Assembly (NCBI GenBank): GCA_002803225.1
Contig: NXFV01002069.1
Span: 1 to 56,873, forward strand
Direction: 5' to 3'
Length of the DNA stretch: 56,873 nt
Origin: Gamarada debralockiae
Taxonomy: Eukaryota > Ascomycota > Leotiomycetes > Helotiales > Hyphodiscaceae
Part shown: piece by piece, positions 1 through 9,318 of the stretch
Numbering within the stretch: the first letter of the stretch is position 1
Layout of the letters: each line of letters opens with the position of its first letter
Position numbers and translations under genes: made by a program
The notes under the pieces: model-generated
What the model saw: the letters and a program-made list of their open reading frames with translations, nothing else
What the model was told of the DNA's origin: nothing
Database searches by the model: none

Positions 1-1580
1 AACCTTCGACAACGATAAATAGCGATCAAGCCATTATAAGTCCTTGCACCTATTACAAGCTAATCAAACTATAGTTTATTATTTCCCTTGGCGAAGCTTT
101 CGACTCCCTTGCTACACTTGCCACGCTTATTATTAAAGATATAGAAATACTCTACGAAAAGACCAATATTATAAGTTTGATGGTGAGTATTCAGGCTTCC
201 TTCTGCGGCTTTGTATATCCACGTGCCTCCAGCTGACATCTTTTCACGATCTAGACCACGCCTTGAATTTGATTGAGCAGACTAAAGGTCAGCGCGTCTC
301 TCGTCATATATGCGACGAAGTACCTCTAGATTCTTAGCATTATGACACTAAGGTTTGGCTCAGCCATGAGCCAGACCACTTTAGTTGAAGTCATAAGGAC
401 TGGAGATATTGGTTCGCGATAATGCCATCTAGTTCTTAAGAGATCAGCTCCTTCTCTGGAGAGGGATGTGGGATCCATCAGATGTACAGTCATCATCCCG
501 CGGTGCGTCGATTGCTGACCATTTTGTGAATATATCACACAGTACCATTGTTCTTAAGGAGCGAACAAATATAAATCATTTACGTGTGCTATTCTACCGA
601 GTTCTTTAGTATCAGTACTACCTCCCGTTGACGAGACAGAGAAGTCCAAGAGGCCGGGAGTGGGGGCTGCTACTTATGCGGTAGAGTTCCTCTTGGAGTG
701 TTTATATCCCGATGACTAGGGCCTCATCGAAGAGAAGGGACACGAAAATAACTCTTGCACAGGCAAAACCGCCATGGACAGCGGCTAACAAGACTGTTAG
801 GCTATTTTGGGAGGTTTTTTTTTTGGTTTTTTTTTTTTTGGTTTTTTTCCCTTCTTGCGAGTCGAGAGGCAATAGAGCGCATGTGAGTAGCTTGTATCTA
901 CACAGATCACACTAGCTGACAGTTTGATAGCAACAACGCGGAGTTTTTGGATAACGAGGTTATCGCGCTCGTATGCTACGTTACCAATGCATTTCCAAAT
1001 TACTGAGACTTAGTAAGACTCTAGATAGAGTGGTGAGGCACATAGTTAGGAACCTTCCCATAGAGGAGATGGGACCTCTCGTGGAAAGTATTCTTCTTGT
1101 CGTTCAGCGCCTCCTAGATTGTCCTTCTAAGAACCTGACTGCATATTACCAGCAACAGCTGCTATTAATGTGATCCGGCTCTGCACGGGGTGGGAAAGGG
1201 AGTGCTCAAGCCGCCATCACAAGCTCTACTATGACGGGCCTTCAGTGAAGTCCCCGTAAGAACCATGCGTGCATTTATAGACTTTACATTTTACTCATAG
1301 CTCTTGAACCCAGATTTTACTTACCATTATGATGCTTAAGCGGTAGGTTCTTTCCGTACGGTCCGCAAGACATGAATTGGATGATGTTAATCAAATCTAT
1401 GGTCAAGCTTGTGCCTCATTATATGACTAAGCCTTCATGAGATTTCAGCGCAATGGATCTTGGGTCATTGTGGCCACCACTAGAAATCTTCAACCCTCTT
1501 AAGAAGTCATGGCTTTAAGGTCAATGCATATTGTAGTGCAGTTGCAGCATTACGTGCTGGAATGCTCTGGATTGCTGTTA
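1..1580. other. Gene-poor decayed left edge
   Basis: No ORF here has convincing coding character. A poly-T run interrupted by GG lies at about 811-847. Around 82-180 on the plus strand a short open stretch reads like a helical protein fragment and is followed by GTGAGT, which could be an old exon end, but it is too short to name. Confidence 0.4.
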
Positions 1581-1798
1581 TACAAGCTATAGTGGTTCAA
1601 GTTTTAGTGTTAAAATTGGTGTGCTCTAAGTGGCAGTGTGCTGAATCTGCGTACTTTAAACTGAAGTAGTCCAGGTTGTAGTATTACAAGCTGCAGGAGT
1701 TCAGGTTGCAGTGTTAAAGGTCAGTGTGCTCCAAGCTGTAGTCGCTGAATCGGTATGCTTCAAACCAGAGTAGTCCGAATTGTGGTACTACAATCCGG
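1581..1798. repeat. Degenerate tandem repeat, 104-bp period
   Basis: The motif TACAAGCT recurs at 1581 and 1685, and a variant (TACAATCC) begins at 1789, giving exactly 104 bp each time. Within units the order of sub-motifs is kept: a TTCAAG/TTCAGG block, AGTGTTAAA, GTGTGCTC, a GCTGAAT block, then AGTAGTCC. A partial, more diverged unit may precede it from about 1535. Divergence between copies is high, so this is an old array. Confidence 0.6.
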
Positions 1799-2146
1799 AC
1801 AGCTCCAGGGGATTTTCGTTGCCGACGTCACTGGCCAATGGGTGCGTGGAGCCAAGTTTGGACCCGGGATCCCCTCCAAACCTTAGCCAAAGGATTGACA
1901 GCACCGCGGGGCCTGAATCTTCCACTTTTAAAACAAAAGGTGGAGCCAGATTTGAACCCTCAATTCTAAGAATAGGCTGAGGGCGGCCAGCTTCTTTATA
2001 ATCTCTACCCCCATAAATGCTCGGTTTCGTTCTGGGTTATACTTAACAAGATTTCTAATTTCAGGAATCAACAAACAATTTGCCTAAAGCTTAGATGACG
2101 TGAGTGACAGGACAATGGGACGGCATGAGTGGATAGGCGACATAGT

Positions 2147-2327
2147 ATGAATCCAATAACGACACATTTCCTGCTTTCGTTGCTGCCTGTGTTGCTGGCC
2201 TTGCTTGTTTTCTAACCTTACTTGCCTACTTCTAACTTCTTACGGGGTGTTGCAGACTTATTCCGTTTTAGTCATGTCCGTATTATGAATCCAATTACGA
2301 CACATTCCCTACTCTTGTTGCTGCTAT
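2147..2327. repeat. Direct repeat of about 42 bp, 137 bp apart
   Basis: A segment starting TATGAATCCAAT at 2147 is repeated at 2284 with the same continuation (ACGACACATT, then a CT-rich stretch and GTTGCTGC) and a few mismatches. The space between holds no gene. It may be a remnant of a larger element or of a tandem array. Confidence 0.5.
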
Positions 2328-2749
2328 TGGACTTCCAGCAACCGAGAAGCATTGAATCTTTCCACGGCTCCTATGAAATTATTGCTGCCGAGATAAGTCT
2401 CTTGGGACTTTATGGCTCCCGGGACCCCACGGGTCCTAAGATAATGCTCACAGGACCGTAGATAACAGAGGATTCTCCCAAGACCCCTGGCTTACCAACG
2501 GCGCTCCAAGGTTTCCAACCAATCAAGGCCTCCTATTTCGTCAGCAACACAACTCAATCCAAATTCACGTCGTGTTCATATATTTCCTGTACACTTTACA
2601 ATGGAGTATTTCACCATACTACTGTCAAAAGGAAAGATGAAAAGTGATGCAGCGAAGCATCCACTATGTGGCTTAAAGCTAGGGTCATTAAAAAGGAGTA
2701 TTTTTCAGTGATTTGAAGTTCGCCAAAGGCAAGCCTAAGTTGAGCTCTC
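2328..2749. other. Gene-free spacer before the hAT-like element
   Basis: No ORF of note. It contains GGTCC/GGACC-rich words around 2418-2500 that resemble the palindromic repeats at 5057-5178, but no clear repeat unit could be drawn. Confidence 0.3.
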
Positions 2750-3355
2750 ACTTAGACCAGTGTGTCAAAGGATTACTCAGACTACTCTGAGTTACTCAAG
2801 ACTCTACTCAAGAGTATTGAGTATAGTATGAGTAACAGCTCTTCAAAATAATTGAGTAGAGTAGAGTACTACTCAGAGTAATAGTCACCTGATTCTAACC
2901 TAAGAAAAAAGATTTTAAGTAAGAGCTTGTAGCACTAAATATAGTACTGGTTCTTGAAGCTCTTTATCCTTTAATATCTTTACAAGTAAACAAACTCCTA
3001 GATAGTAATAATATAGGCTTATGTGTATAAATAAGCTTTGCTAAAATCACCTGATATATCATATGACTTTTATCTCAGATATTTAGGGTGTTTTTATAAG
3101 GTTTAATTATTACTTATTAAGCTGTAGGAAGTAATAAGCTCTTCCATAATCAATAACCTTAGCTCCCCTAATGTTTATACTTGTAGTAAAGCGACTTTCT
3201 TCTTTTTATAGTCATGTGATCCATTACTCTGAGTTACTCAATACTCTACTCAAGAGTATTGAGTAGAGTATGAGTGACGCCCAAAATGGTTGAGTAGAGT
3301 AGAGTAATGGCCATTACTCTACTCTACTCTACTCATTTGATACACTGACTTAGAC
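2750..3355. repeat. 8-bp target site duplication flanking the hAT-like element
   Basis: ACTTAGAC is present directly before (2750-2757) and directly after (3348-3355) the element, with no mismatch. This marks the insertion site and suggests that the insertion is not very old compared with the surrounding relics. Confidence 0.8.
2758..3347. mobile_element. Non-autonomous hAT-like element (MITE), 590 bp
   Basis: The left end reads CAGTGTGTCAAA and the right end TTTGATACACTG, an inverted pair with one mismatch in 12. Immediately outside lie identical 8-bp copies of ACTTAGAC, at 2750-2757 and 3348-3355. An 8-bp target duplication and a CAGTG-type end are hallmarks of the hAT superfamily. Just inside the ends is a direct duplication of about 100 bp built of ACTCTACTC / GAGTAGAGT words (about 2770-2885 and 3208-3335), like the subterminal transposase-binding repeats of hAT elements. 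The 320-bp AT-rich middle has no transposase ORF, so movement would need a transposase from elsewhere. Confidence 0.8.
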
Positions 3356-3399
3356 GACGTCAAAGTGAACACCAGAACAGCCATGCGACAAGATTCGCG

Positions 3400-3645
3400 A
3401 TTTGTAACAAATACTTTGAAATGAGCAGAGTCTGAACTTGGCTTCAGTTAGTTGAAAGGTGTAATGACTACGTTCTAAGATGTGCAACAAAGCTTTCAAA
3501 AGGAGGGACTAGTGTACATATGGGCAGCCTAGCACATTGTGAGGTGCGCAACAAAAACCTGAAAAAGGGAAAGTATTTATATATCTAGCTGCCTAGATTA
3601 ACTGAAAATCCGATGTTTTTTTGTGACGTGCAACAAAACCAAAGC
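3400..3645. repeat. Degenerate short tandem repeats with GTGCAACAAA core
   Basis: GTGCAACAAA-like cores occur at about 3482, 3545 and 3629, and possibly as TGTAACAAA at 3401. After the core two copies share a run of A-rich sequence and a GC(A/T)GCCTAG word. Spacing is about 63 and 84 bp, so copies have indels. The surrounding 3356-3891 stretch has no gene. Confidence 0.4.
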
Positions 3646-3891
3646 GTAGAGCAAGTGCTTGTTTATTTCAATTACAGACAAGTCATAAACATGTCGGCCA
3701 CAAAACCTGTCAGCCACAAGCAATTATACGGAGTGTATGGAAATCGGCACATGAAATAATAAGTGCCAATGTATAATCCAATCCAATCCTCTATATTCAC
3801 TATACCATAGCCCTACTAATTGAAAAGGCTACTGGACTGCTCTCTTCCATTGCACTCAGCTGAATTATTACTCGAGATCAATATCCAATAG

Positions 3892-5040
3892 TTAATATTT
3901 GTGGATAGCTTTGACTATGCCTTTCAGCCTTCCCAGCCCCAAAGACCATCTTATCTCTACCATCTTCAAGGCAAATAATCCCTGGCTTTCCTTCAGAATC
4001 AACACCCTTCCAGCTGCCCGCTTCCGTGAATCTACTGAGACCCATATTGAACAGTGTTCAAAGTCTAGTCTCATGGTAATAAATTGTCCACCGGAGTCGA
4101 TAATGGCAAGGCTGGACTATGAATAGATATTGGGGTTCCACCAATCACGGAGTGGATGAGCCTGAAAGCAGAATTCCATTCCTCCGAGACCACGCCGTGT
4201 TTGATCTTGCGAGGTATCTATAGGGTAGACTTCACCAAAAATCCATGGATTAGTCGTGCTTGGATACCAAGACTTTGTGCCAAGGCTAATTGCGGACTCC
4301 CGAGAGCATGAATAAGCTGTGTGTTCGTATCTGTTCTTCCCACATCTGTATCGTATATCGTACATTCGAACTGTCGAATAATAGCCCTGGGTTCTTGAAG
4401 TGGAATCAGCATAGATATGAGGAAAATATTTCTAGTAACGAGGTCGAAGAAATTCGGACAGAACTTTTATCGCAGAGAAAGATTGAATTTTTGGGTTTTG
4501 TATGTGAGATAATCGACTTCCACCCATCCTCTGCGCTTGAAGAGTATCCACGAGGGAATTCCCAAGAGGTCTAGGTTGTTCAATGCCAAAGTTAGCAGCT
4601 TCTGGAGCAATTTCGTCCCCTGACACCGAGACGTCTGCATAGACAAAGCCATCGGTTCCTGGGGCCGTCGAAGTCTGTGCGAACCCGAGTGGACCAAGAG
4701 ATTTGAAGCTCGCGGCATCCATAGCAGCTATATCTACTACTCGCTTCTCCAAGCGAGCAATTTCTGGGGATGTAGTATGTTCTCAAAACGTATCGAAAGC
4801 AGTCCTGGAGAGGCCGCCCTCAAATATCCCAGCGTCCGTTATGTCTACAAACGCTGCGCTCTCTGGACTGACGAGGTATTCGTCGCCAGCTTCTGAAGCT
4901 ACGGCATTTTTGGAGAGAGTATCGGAAGAATGTGTTCAGTTACATTCCGGCGGAGAAGTATTCGGAGCTCGTGCGAGTGAGTTCTGCTGCTTAGCACGCT
5001 GAGCTCTCTCAGTTGCTATGAGACACGGAGAGAACGTAAT
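3892..5040 (-). pseudogene. Nonsense-riddled gene remnant, single frame, family unknown
   Basis: One minus-strand frame stays coding-like for about 380 codons from roughly 5040 down to the stop at 3892-3894, with no frameshift needed. It is cut by four internal stops: TGA at 4936-4938, TGA at 4783-4785, TAG at 4432-4434 and TAG at 4117-4119. Each would become a sense codon (CGA or CAG) by reversing one C-to-T change. The translated pieces have normal amino-acid composition, including an acidic/Ser-rich N-terminal part, a Tyr-rich middle and a basic C-terminal helix. I do not recognise the family. No certain start codon is visible. The pattern fits repeat-induced point mutation or drift after loss of function; TGG-to-stop changes on the other strand cannot be excluded. 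Confidence 0.55.
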
Positions 5041-5056
5041 TTCCTAGGAGCCGTAT

Positions 5057-5178
5057 GGTCCTAGGGCAGTATAGGTCTTGAGAAAAACTCCTGGGAAAGA
5101 GATTCTGGAATCATATAGGTCCTAGGACCGTTGTTGGTCCTGCGAGAAACCCCTAGGACCTGTTGTGGTTGAAGGAAA
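5057..5178. repeat. Two degenerate copies of a palindromic GGTCCTAGGACC repeat
   Basis: A perfect 12-bp palindrome GGTCCTAGGACC lies at 5118-5129. A related unit begins 61 bp earlier at 5057, and further CCTAGGA half-sites follow to about 5180. The two units share GTCCTAGG, then GTC(C/T)TG, GAGAAA, CTCC/CCCC, and AAAGAG words. It could be the edge of a repeat family; similar GGTCC words occur near 2420. Confidence 0.4.
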
Positions 5179-5199
5179 GAGCTCCTAGGATTATATTAG

Positions 5200-5688
5200 C
5201 CCACTCTCACGCGACAAACTCGCACCTCCCTTCTTTCTAAATATCCAAACCCAGCCATCTACCACGCAAAGCCATTCTCTGCCAGCTCACAGCGGCAAAA
5301 GCGCGAACAGGAAGAATAGTGGAAGGAGGAAAAAACAAGGTCGCCGCGAAAAACGCAAAAGCTCTCGCACGAAGGAGAAGAAGTCCTAGACGAAGCACGT
5401 AAAGAGATTGAAGAAGAACACCGTAAATACCGGGCACGACTTGTGGACGATAATCGGAAACTGAAGCACCAGATTGAGAAATTGCATAAGAAGAGGAAGA
5501 ATATGAAGTCGGAGAAAGATAATGGTTGGGTAATAGCTGGCTTCACGGTGATCCTGTCGCTATTGGCTATTGAGTTGGCATTTAGGGGTGGGTTCATAGT
5601 ATTTGATGATGAGTCAAAAGCTATGGTTCGGAGAAGAAAGAAGAAGAAAGAGGATAGTGGTGCTGAGGCTGAGGCGAATGAGGGGTGA
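5200..5688 (+). pseudogene. Broken small coiled-coil, single-membrane-helix protein
   Basis: From 5320 to the stop at 5686-5688 the plus strand encodes a charged coiled coil rich in Glu, Lys and Arg, then one strong hydrophobic helix (about 5527-5575), then a Lys/Arg-rich tail: the layout of a C-terminally anchored protein. The same frame continues upstream to about 5200 but is cut by a TAG at 5317-5319, and the only in-frame ATGs downstream of it are late (5503 and 5620). The intact form therefore needs either a spliced upstream exon that I cannot see or a lost start. A CAG-to-TAG change would explain the stop. No family recognised. The reverse-strand ORFs here are shadows. Confidence 0.4.
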
Positions 5689-6002
5689 GATGTCGAGGTC
5701 CTGGTGAGCAGTAGACAAGAAACGTCAATTACTGAAGCAATTTGATTGATTCAATTCCATGTACACTGCAACTACAGAATGCTGGTCTATGGACTTCTTG
5801 TTCGTGACTATGCTCTATCCTTTTTGTGCCACCATATGCAAGCAATCTCATCGACGCCAAGCTACACTCGCTTGTAGCCATGCAACGCTAAATGCAAACA
5901 GAAACGAAAGAAAGCCCTGATCAAACCAAGTACATCCAGGTATCGTAACAACTCGTACAAGAATATCTCGCCATCTCGTAACATCATGTATGTGCATCTC
6001 AA
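5689..6002. other. Intergenic spacer
   Basis: Between the broken coiled-coil gene and the stop of the four-helix membrane protein gene. It would hold 3' untranslated sequence of the minus-strand gene; no further feature seen. Confidence 0.4.
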
Positions 6003-7448
6003 TCAGTTCCTGGGCTGAGGAGGAACCTCAATAGCAGGCACGTGCTGCTCAGCCGTATCTGTATGGTCTGCCGACCTGGCTTGCGGGATAGAGTCGGCTT
6101 GGCCAACGATATGCTCTCTCTGCTCGACTGCATTCCAATTCCGGTTATCGTTCTTGGCATTCTCCTCGGCAACGGCTAACCATTTGTCCCACTGAGGGGT
6201 TGATGGCGCAACACCTCCTCTCTTAACCCAACCAGTCTTCTTCGTCTCTCGAATAGCATACCACATCGTCCGAGTAAAGCTGGGCTTTCCTCCAAGAGTA
6301 TCATCTTGCTTCTCATCCGCATTTGCGGCGTCCGCTGGCGTGATATCTTCCCATTCATAATATGAGAGATCCCAGAATTTGCCCTTCTCGATGAGCGAGG
6401 AGCCCCAGAAAAGTCCATTGAGCACGATGTAGGAGACCCCAATGGCTGCCTGCATGGTGAAATTGCAGTTTCCAAGCAAGACGACGGAAACCATGAGTAA
6501 GAATGTTCCAAAGGCGACCAGGGCTCGATATCTTCGCGTCTGGACTTTGTATACGCATTCCTCCGTGCCGATGTAGAGCTCTCGTGCAACATCTTCATTG
6601 CATCTGATGAGAAGAAATGCCCCCTCTCGAGTTCGGATGATCATGTCTCCCGGTGGGACTTTTGCTCGGGAGGCTCGGTTCATGAGCTCCGGTTCCCACC
6701 ACGATGCATAGCCTACAATCGACGAGGCAAATGAGATCGTTGCCACGGCAACAATTGCTGTGCCATCTTGTATGAGTGCTGCCCAAATCAACAGTCCGAT
6801 AGTCAGGAAGAAAGATCCCACAGAGAGGACATTGAGCGGCGACCAAAAATTTGACGGGATGCGGGGTTTGGGCTTGTCGGGGTTTGAGACCAGGCCTGTG
6901 AGTTCTCTGAGCGTTGATCGGCGGTGCATTACAGGAGTGGGCTGGCTTTCCAGTTCAATACTCGTGGATGTGGATTGCTGCGATGTTTTGTCGGCAGGAG
7001 GTGGGGTTATTTCGGTCCTCTGGCCTTTGTGCGTGATTTTATAGACTTTGAATGTGAACGGAGGAAGGTCTTCAATTGGGTGAATGATATTTGGGAAGTA
7101 ATTGAGAGTGTCGACGAACATGCCATTGTGTACTCCGACCACAGCGGCATTGACTTGTGCTGCGGATCCTCCAAAAGTCAGCTTTGCTCCATAAATATGT
7201 ATAGAGAGAATCAAATTCAAGTCTCAAGATTGGGAAGTGGAATACATACGCAGTCTGGACGGGCGAGTGGGTTTGAGAAGAGCTTGAGGAGCAGGTATAA
7301 TTCGAGGCAGCATGCAAGTCCACGAGGACGTCAATGCCTGCGAGTGTGATTCCATAGAACTCTCTCCAATGACCGCGAGAAGTGACACAATATCCAGCCT
7401 CCATCCATGTTCACCTCCTTTACCAACCGGGAACCAGTTTGCTGCCAT
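6003..7448 (-). CDS. Conserved fungal four-helix membrane protein, function unknown
   Basis: Two exons, 7250-7448 and 6003-7186, joined across a 63-nt intron (GTATGT donor, AG acceptor) give a 460-residue protein. The start at 7448 was chosen because its frame joins exon 2 in phase. Residues of about 184-205, 208-227, 288-305 and 311-332 form two pairs of hydrophobic helices. Between the pairs is a conserved-looking soluble loop with a WWEPEL motif, and the tail is hydrophilic. The N-terminal 180 residues are mixed, ending in a Ser/Thr/Pro-rich linker. I recognise the general type (orphan membrane proteins common in Pezizomycotina) but no function. The acceptor choice is the least certain part of the model. 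Confidence 0.65.
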
Positions 7449-8221
7449 GTTGACACTCCTTCAGAAGCCCTGCGGCCTCCCCAGGAGCTATGTAACAATT
7501 CGAATCGAATGATAGGACACCTATTCGTCTTTTATAATGCACCGGCGCCAAGGAGCTTGTTTGTGATGGACTTCGTGTTGAGGAGGTCGATGTCGTTCGC
7601 GAGGAGCTCGGTTTTGCGCGGCAGGAAGGATTTCGTCAACAACGCGAGTTCGGACCAAGTGGAATCGATCGACGTTTATGTATCCAAGGTAGCTTTTGAC
7701 CAGCAGACATTAAGAGGTCAAAAAGACAGCGAATGCTTTGAGCCTCCTTGTAGATGCATCATGTAGATCGTGGCGGCTGTGTTGGTGCCAAGCATAAGCC
7801 GCATCGCTTCCACAATTCCCACGATGTCATCCTGAAACGTGTGAAATTCGCCATCCTTCCTGTGCATCTTCATTCGTGTTTGTTTTAATTCGCGTCAAGG
7901 TACACCGCAGAGGTCTAACATGGCTTATGGGTGGTTGTTGAATGATAACGGAAGAGAAGTTGGGTTGGGAAGCCGGCTCCTTGCCAGATAGTGGGGGCCG
8001 GCTGAAGAAGTGGGGACAGAAAGGAGGTTTGAATCGTTGAAGTCTTCACCTCAATTTTCAGAGGTTATTTGTGTTTGATCATTGCAAGTGAGTGATTGAT
8101 CTCATGTAACTAAATATTACTTGCGAATTGTAATGTGGAAAGTCGGTCCCACACCATAGGAAGAAGCCAAAATCTATCTCTCACAACCTTTGTGCTCAAA
8201 ATTCCCATTCCGCCATTTCGA
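7449..8221. other. Intergenic region
   Basis: Upstream of the minus-strand membrane-protein gene and before the 2EXR relic. It should contain the promoter of the former. A plus-strand ORF at 7407-7766 overlaps the first exon of the neighbour and shows no family signature, so it is not called. Confidence 0.35.
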
Positions 8222-8798
8222 TATGAGAGCGAATTCTCTATCTACCAAAGTTTCAAACAACGGCTCCCACTTCAAATACAAAGAGTGTTGTCTCTGACAC
8301 TACCCACTCAACCAAGGAACATAAGCACCAAAATCTTACGAACCTACCATTCGAAATCCAACACCAGATCTACTCGATACTTCTTTCCTCACATAACTCT
8401 GTCTACATTTACCGTTATTGCCCATCATGGATAGAATGGGGATGTACCGAGTACACCTGTACGACCCTTTGACCTCTTTGCTACGAACAAACAAGCAGCT
8501 CCGAAACGAAATCCTGGAATGGTTCAGGAATATACCTGGCAGTGTGAAAGAGGAGAAAGGATACACGACCATCTTTTACTATGGAATCTTGAACAGGAAT
8601 ACTACAGAAGTGTTGATCTTGCTTATGAAGGAGATGACCTTATACTTTCCCCGCGAGCCCTTTTCGTGGTTGCAGCCGAGAAGGAAGAGTGAGATGATAG
8701 AAGAGATGAAGAATGAAGTGGATCTGGGAGAGGTTGTAGGCCACCTGCCATATAGAAAACGGCCTGCTTGGCGGGTAGAGTGGACATATTTTAACTGA
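8222..8798 (+). pseudogene. 2EXR-like gene remnant with frameshift
   Basis: Around 8332 one frame encodes a segment starting NLTNLPFEIQHQIY, the typical start of the fungal 2EXR / F-box-like orphan family. After about 8440 the coding signal moves to another frame that continues with RVHLYDPLTSLLRTNKQLR, also typical of that family (the 'xLLRTNKQLRNE' step), and runs to the stop at 8796-8798. The switch occurs at a GGGG run (8438-8441), where loss of one base would explain it. Upstream the ATG at 8231 is also out of frame with the 2EXR segment. It is either a pseudogene with indels or a sequencing error at the G run. The family has no settled function. Confidence 0.5.
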
Positions 8799-9318
8799 AG
8801 CATACATAGAGTAGGATACTTCAATTGTGTGTTACACATCAAGTTATCGAACAAGCAGGAATAGCTACCTGCATCTTCATTACACCATCAATCCAACGTC
8901 TTCTGTAAAGAAGGGGATTTGGACAAAGAACCAACTTTCTTATGTTCTTTTACGATAATATCCTGCTAAACCCCAGGTTCTTTTTGCATCATCTGCCTCC
9001 AATGTCACACTATAAGCAGTGATCTATGCAAAAATGCAAGGAATAAGGGCATGCAGAAATTCGCCACTTATCAAGTCCCAGAACTGCACTGTCTGTCTTG
9101 CTTTTCGCCATACTCCATACGTCTGAAAGAAACGCCCGTTGCCCGTAATAAACATCAAAAGCCATGTAAGTACCTGAAGTTGCGCCACTGCGCATTCCCA
9201 ACACCCTTTCATTCCTCAAAAGCGTTGTAGAAATAGAAGCCAACATCTCTGTTGCCAGGGCTCATTGGATGGAGGAGAAAGTTCTGAAATCGAATCCGGA
9301 ATCTTGTCATTTCGAAAC
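8799..9318. other. Intergenic region downstream of the deaminase gene
   Basis: It holds the presumed 3' ends of both flanking genes. Short minus-strand ORFs at 9010-9246 lack any recognisable signature. Nothing else seen. Confidence 0.35.

Noticed and set aside
811..850. Poly-T run as a possible terminator or retroelement tail
   Set aside because: Interrupted by GG pairs and with no retroelement coding sequence or target duplication beside it.
1841..1970. Two TGGAGCCA..TTTG.ACCC words 94 bp apart that resemble tRNA 3' ends on the minus strand
   Set aside because: T-stem bases do not pair and no D-arm or anticodon arm can be drawn, so not a tRNA; at most a tRNA-derived relic.
5259..5597. 112-codon minus-strand ORF
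   Set aside because: Antisense of the charged coiled coil; Lys/Glu codons reverse to Phe/Ser/Leu codons and mimic a membrane protein.
7407..7766. 119-codon plus-strand ORF
   Set aside because: Overlaps the first exon of the membrane-protein gene in antisense and shows no domain or codon signature.
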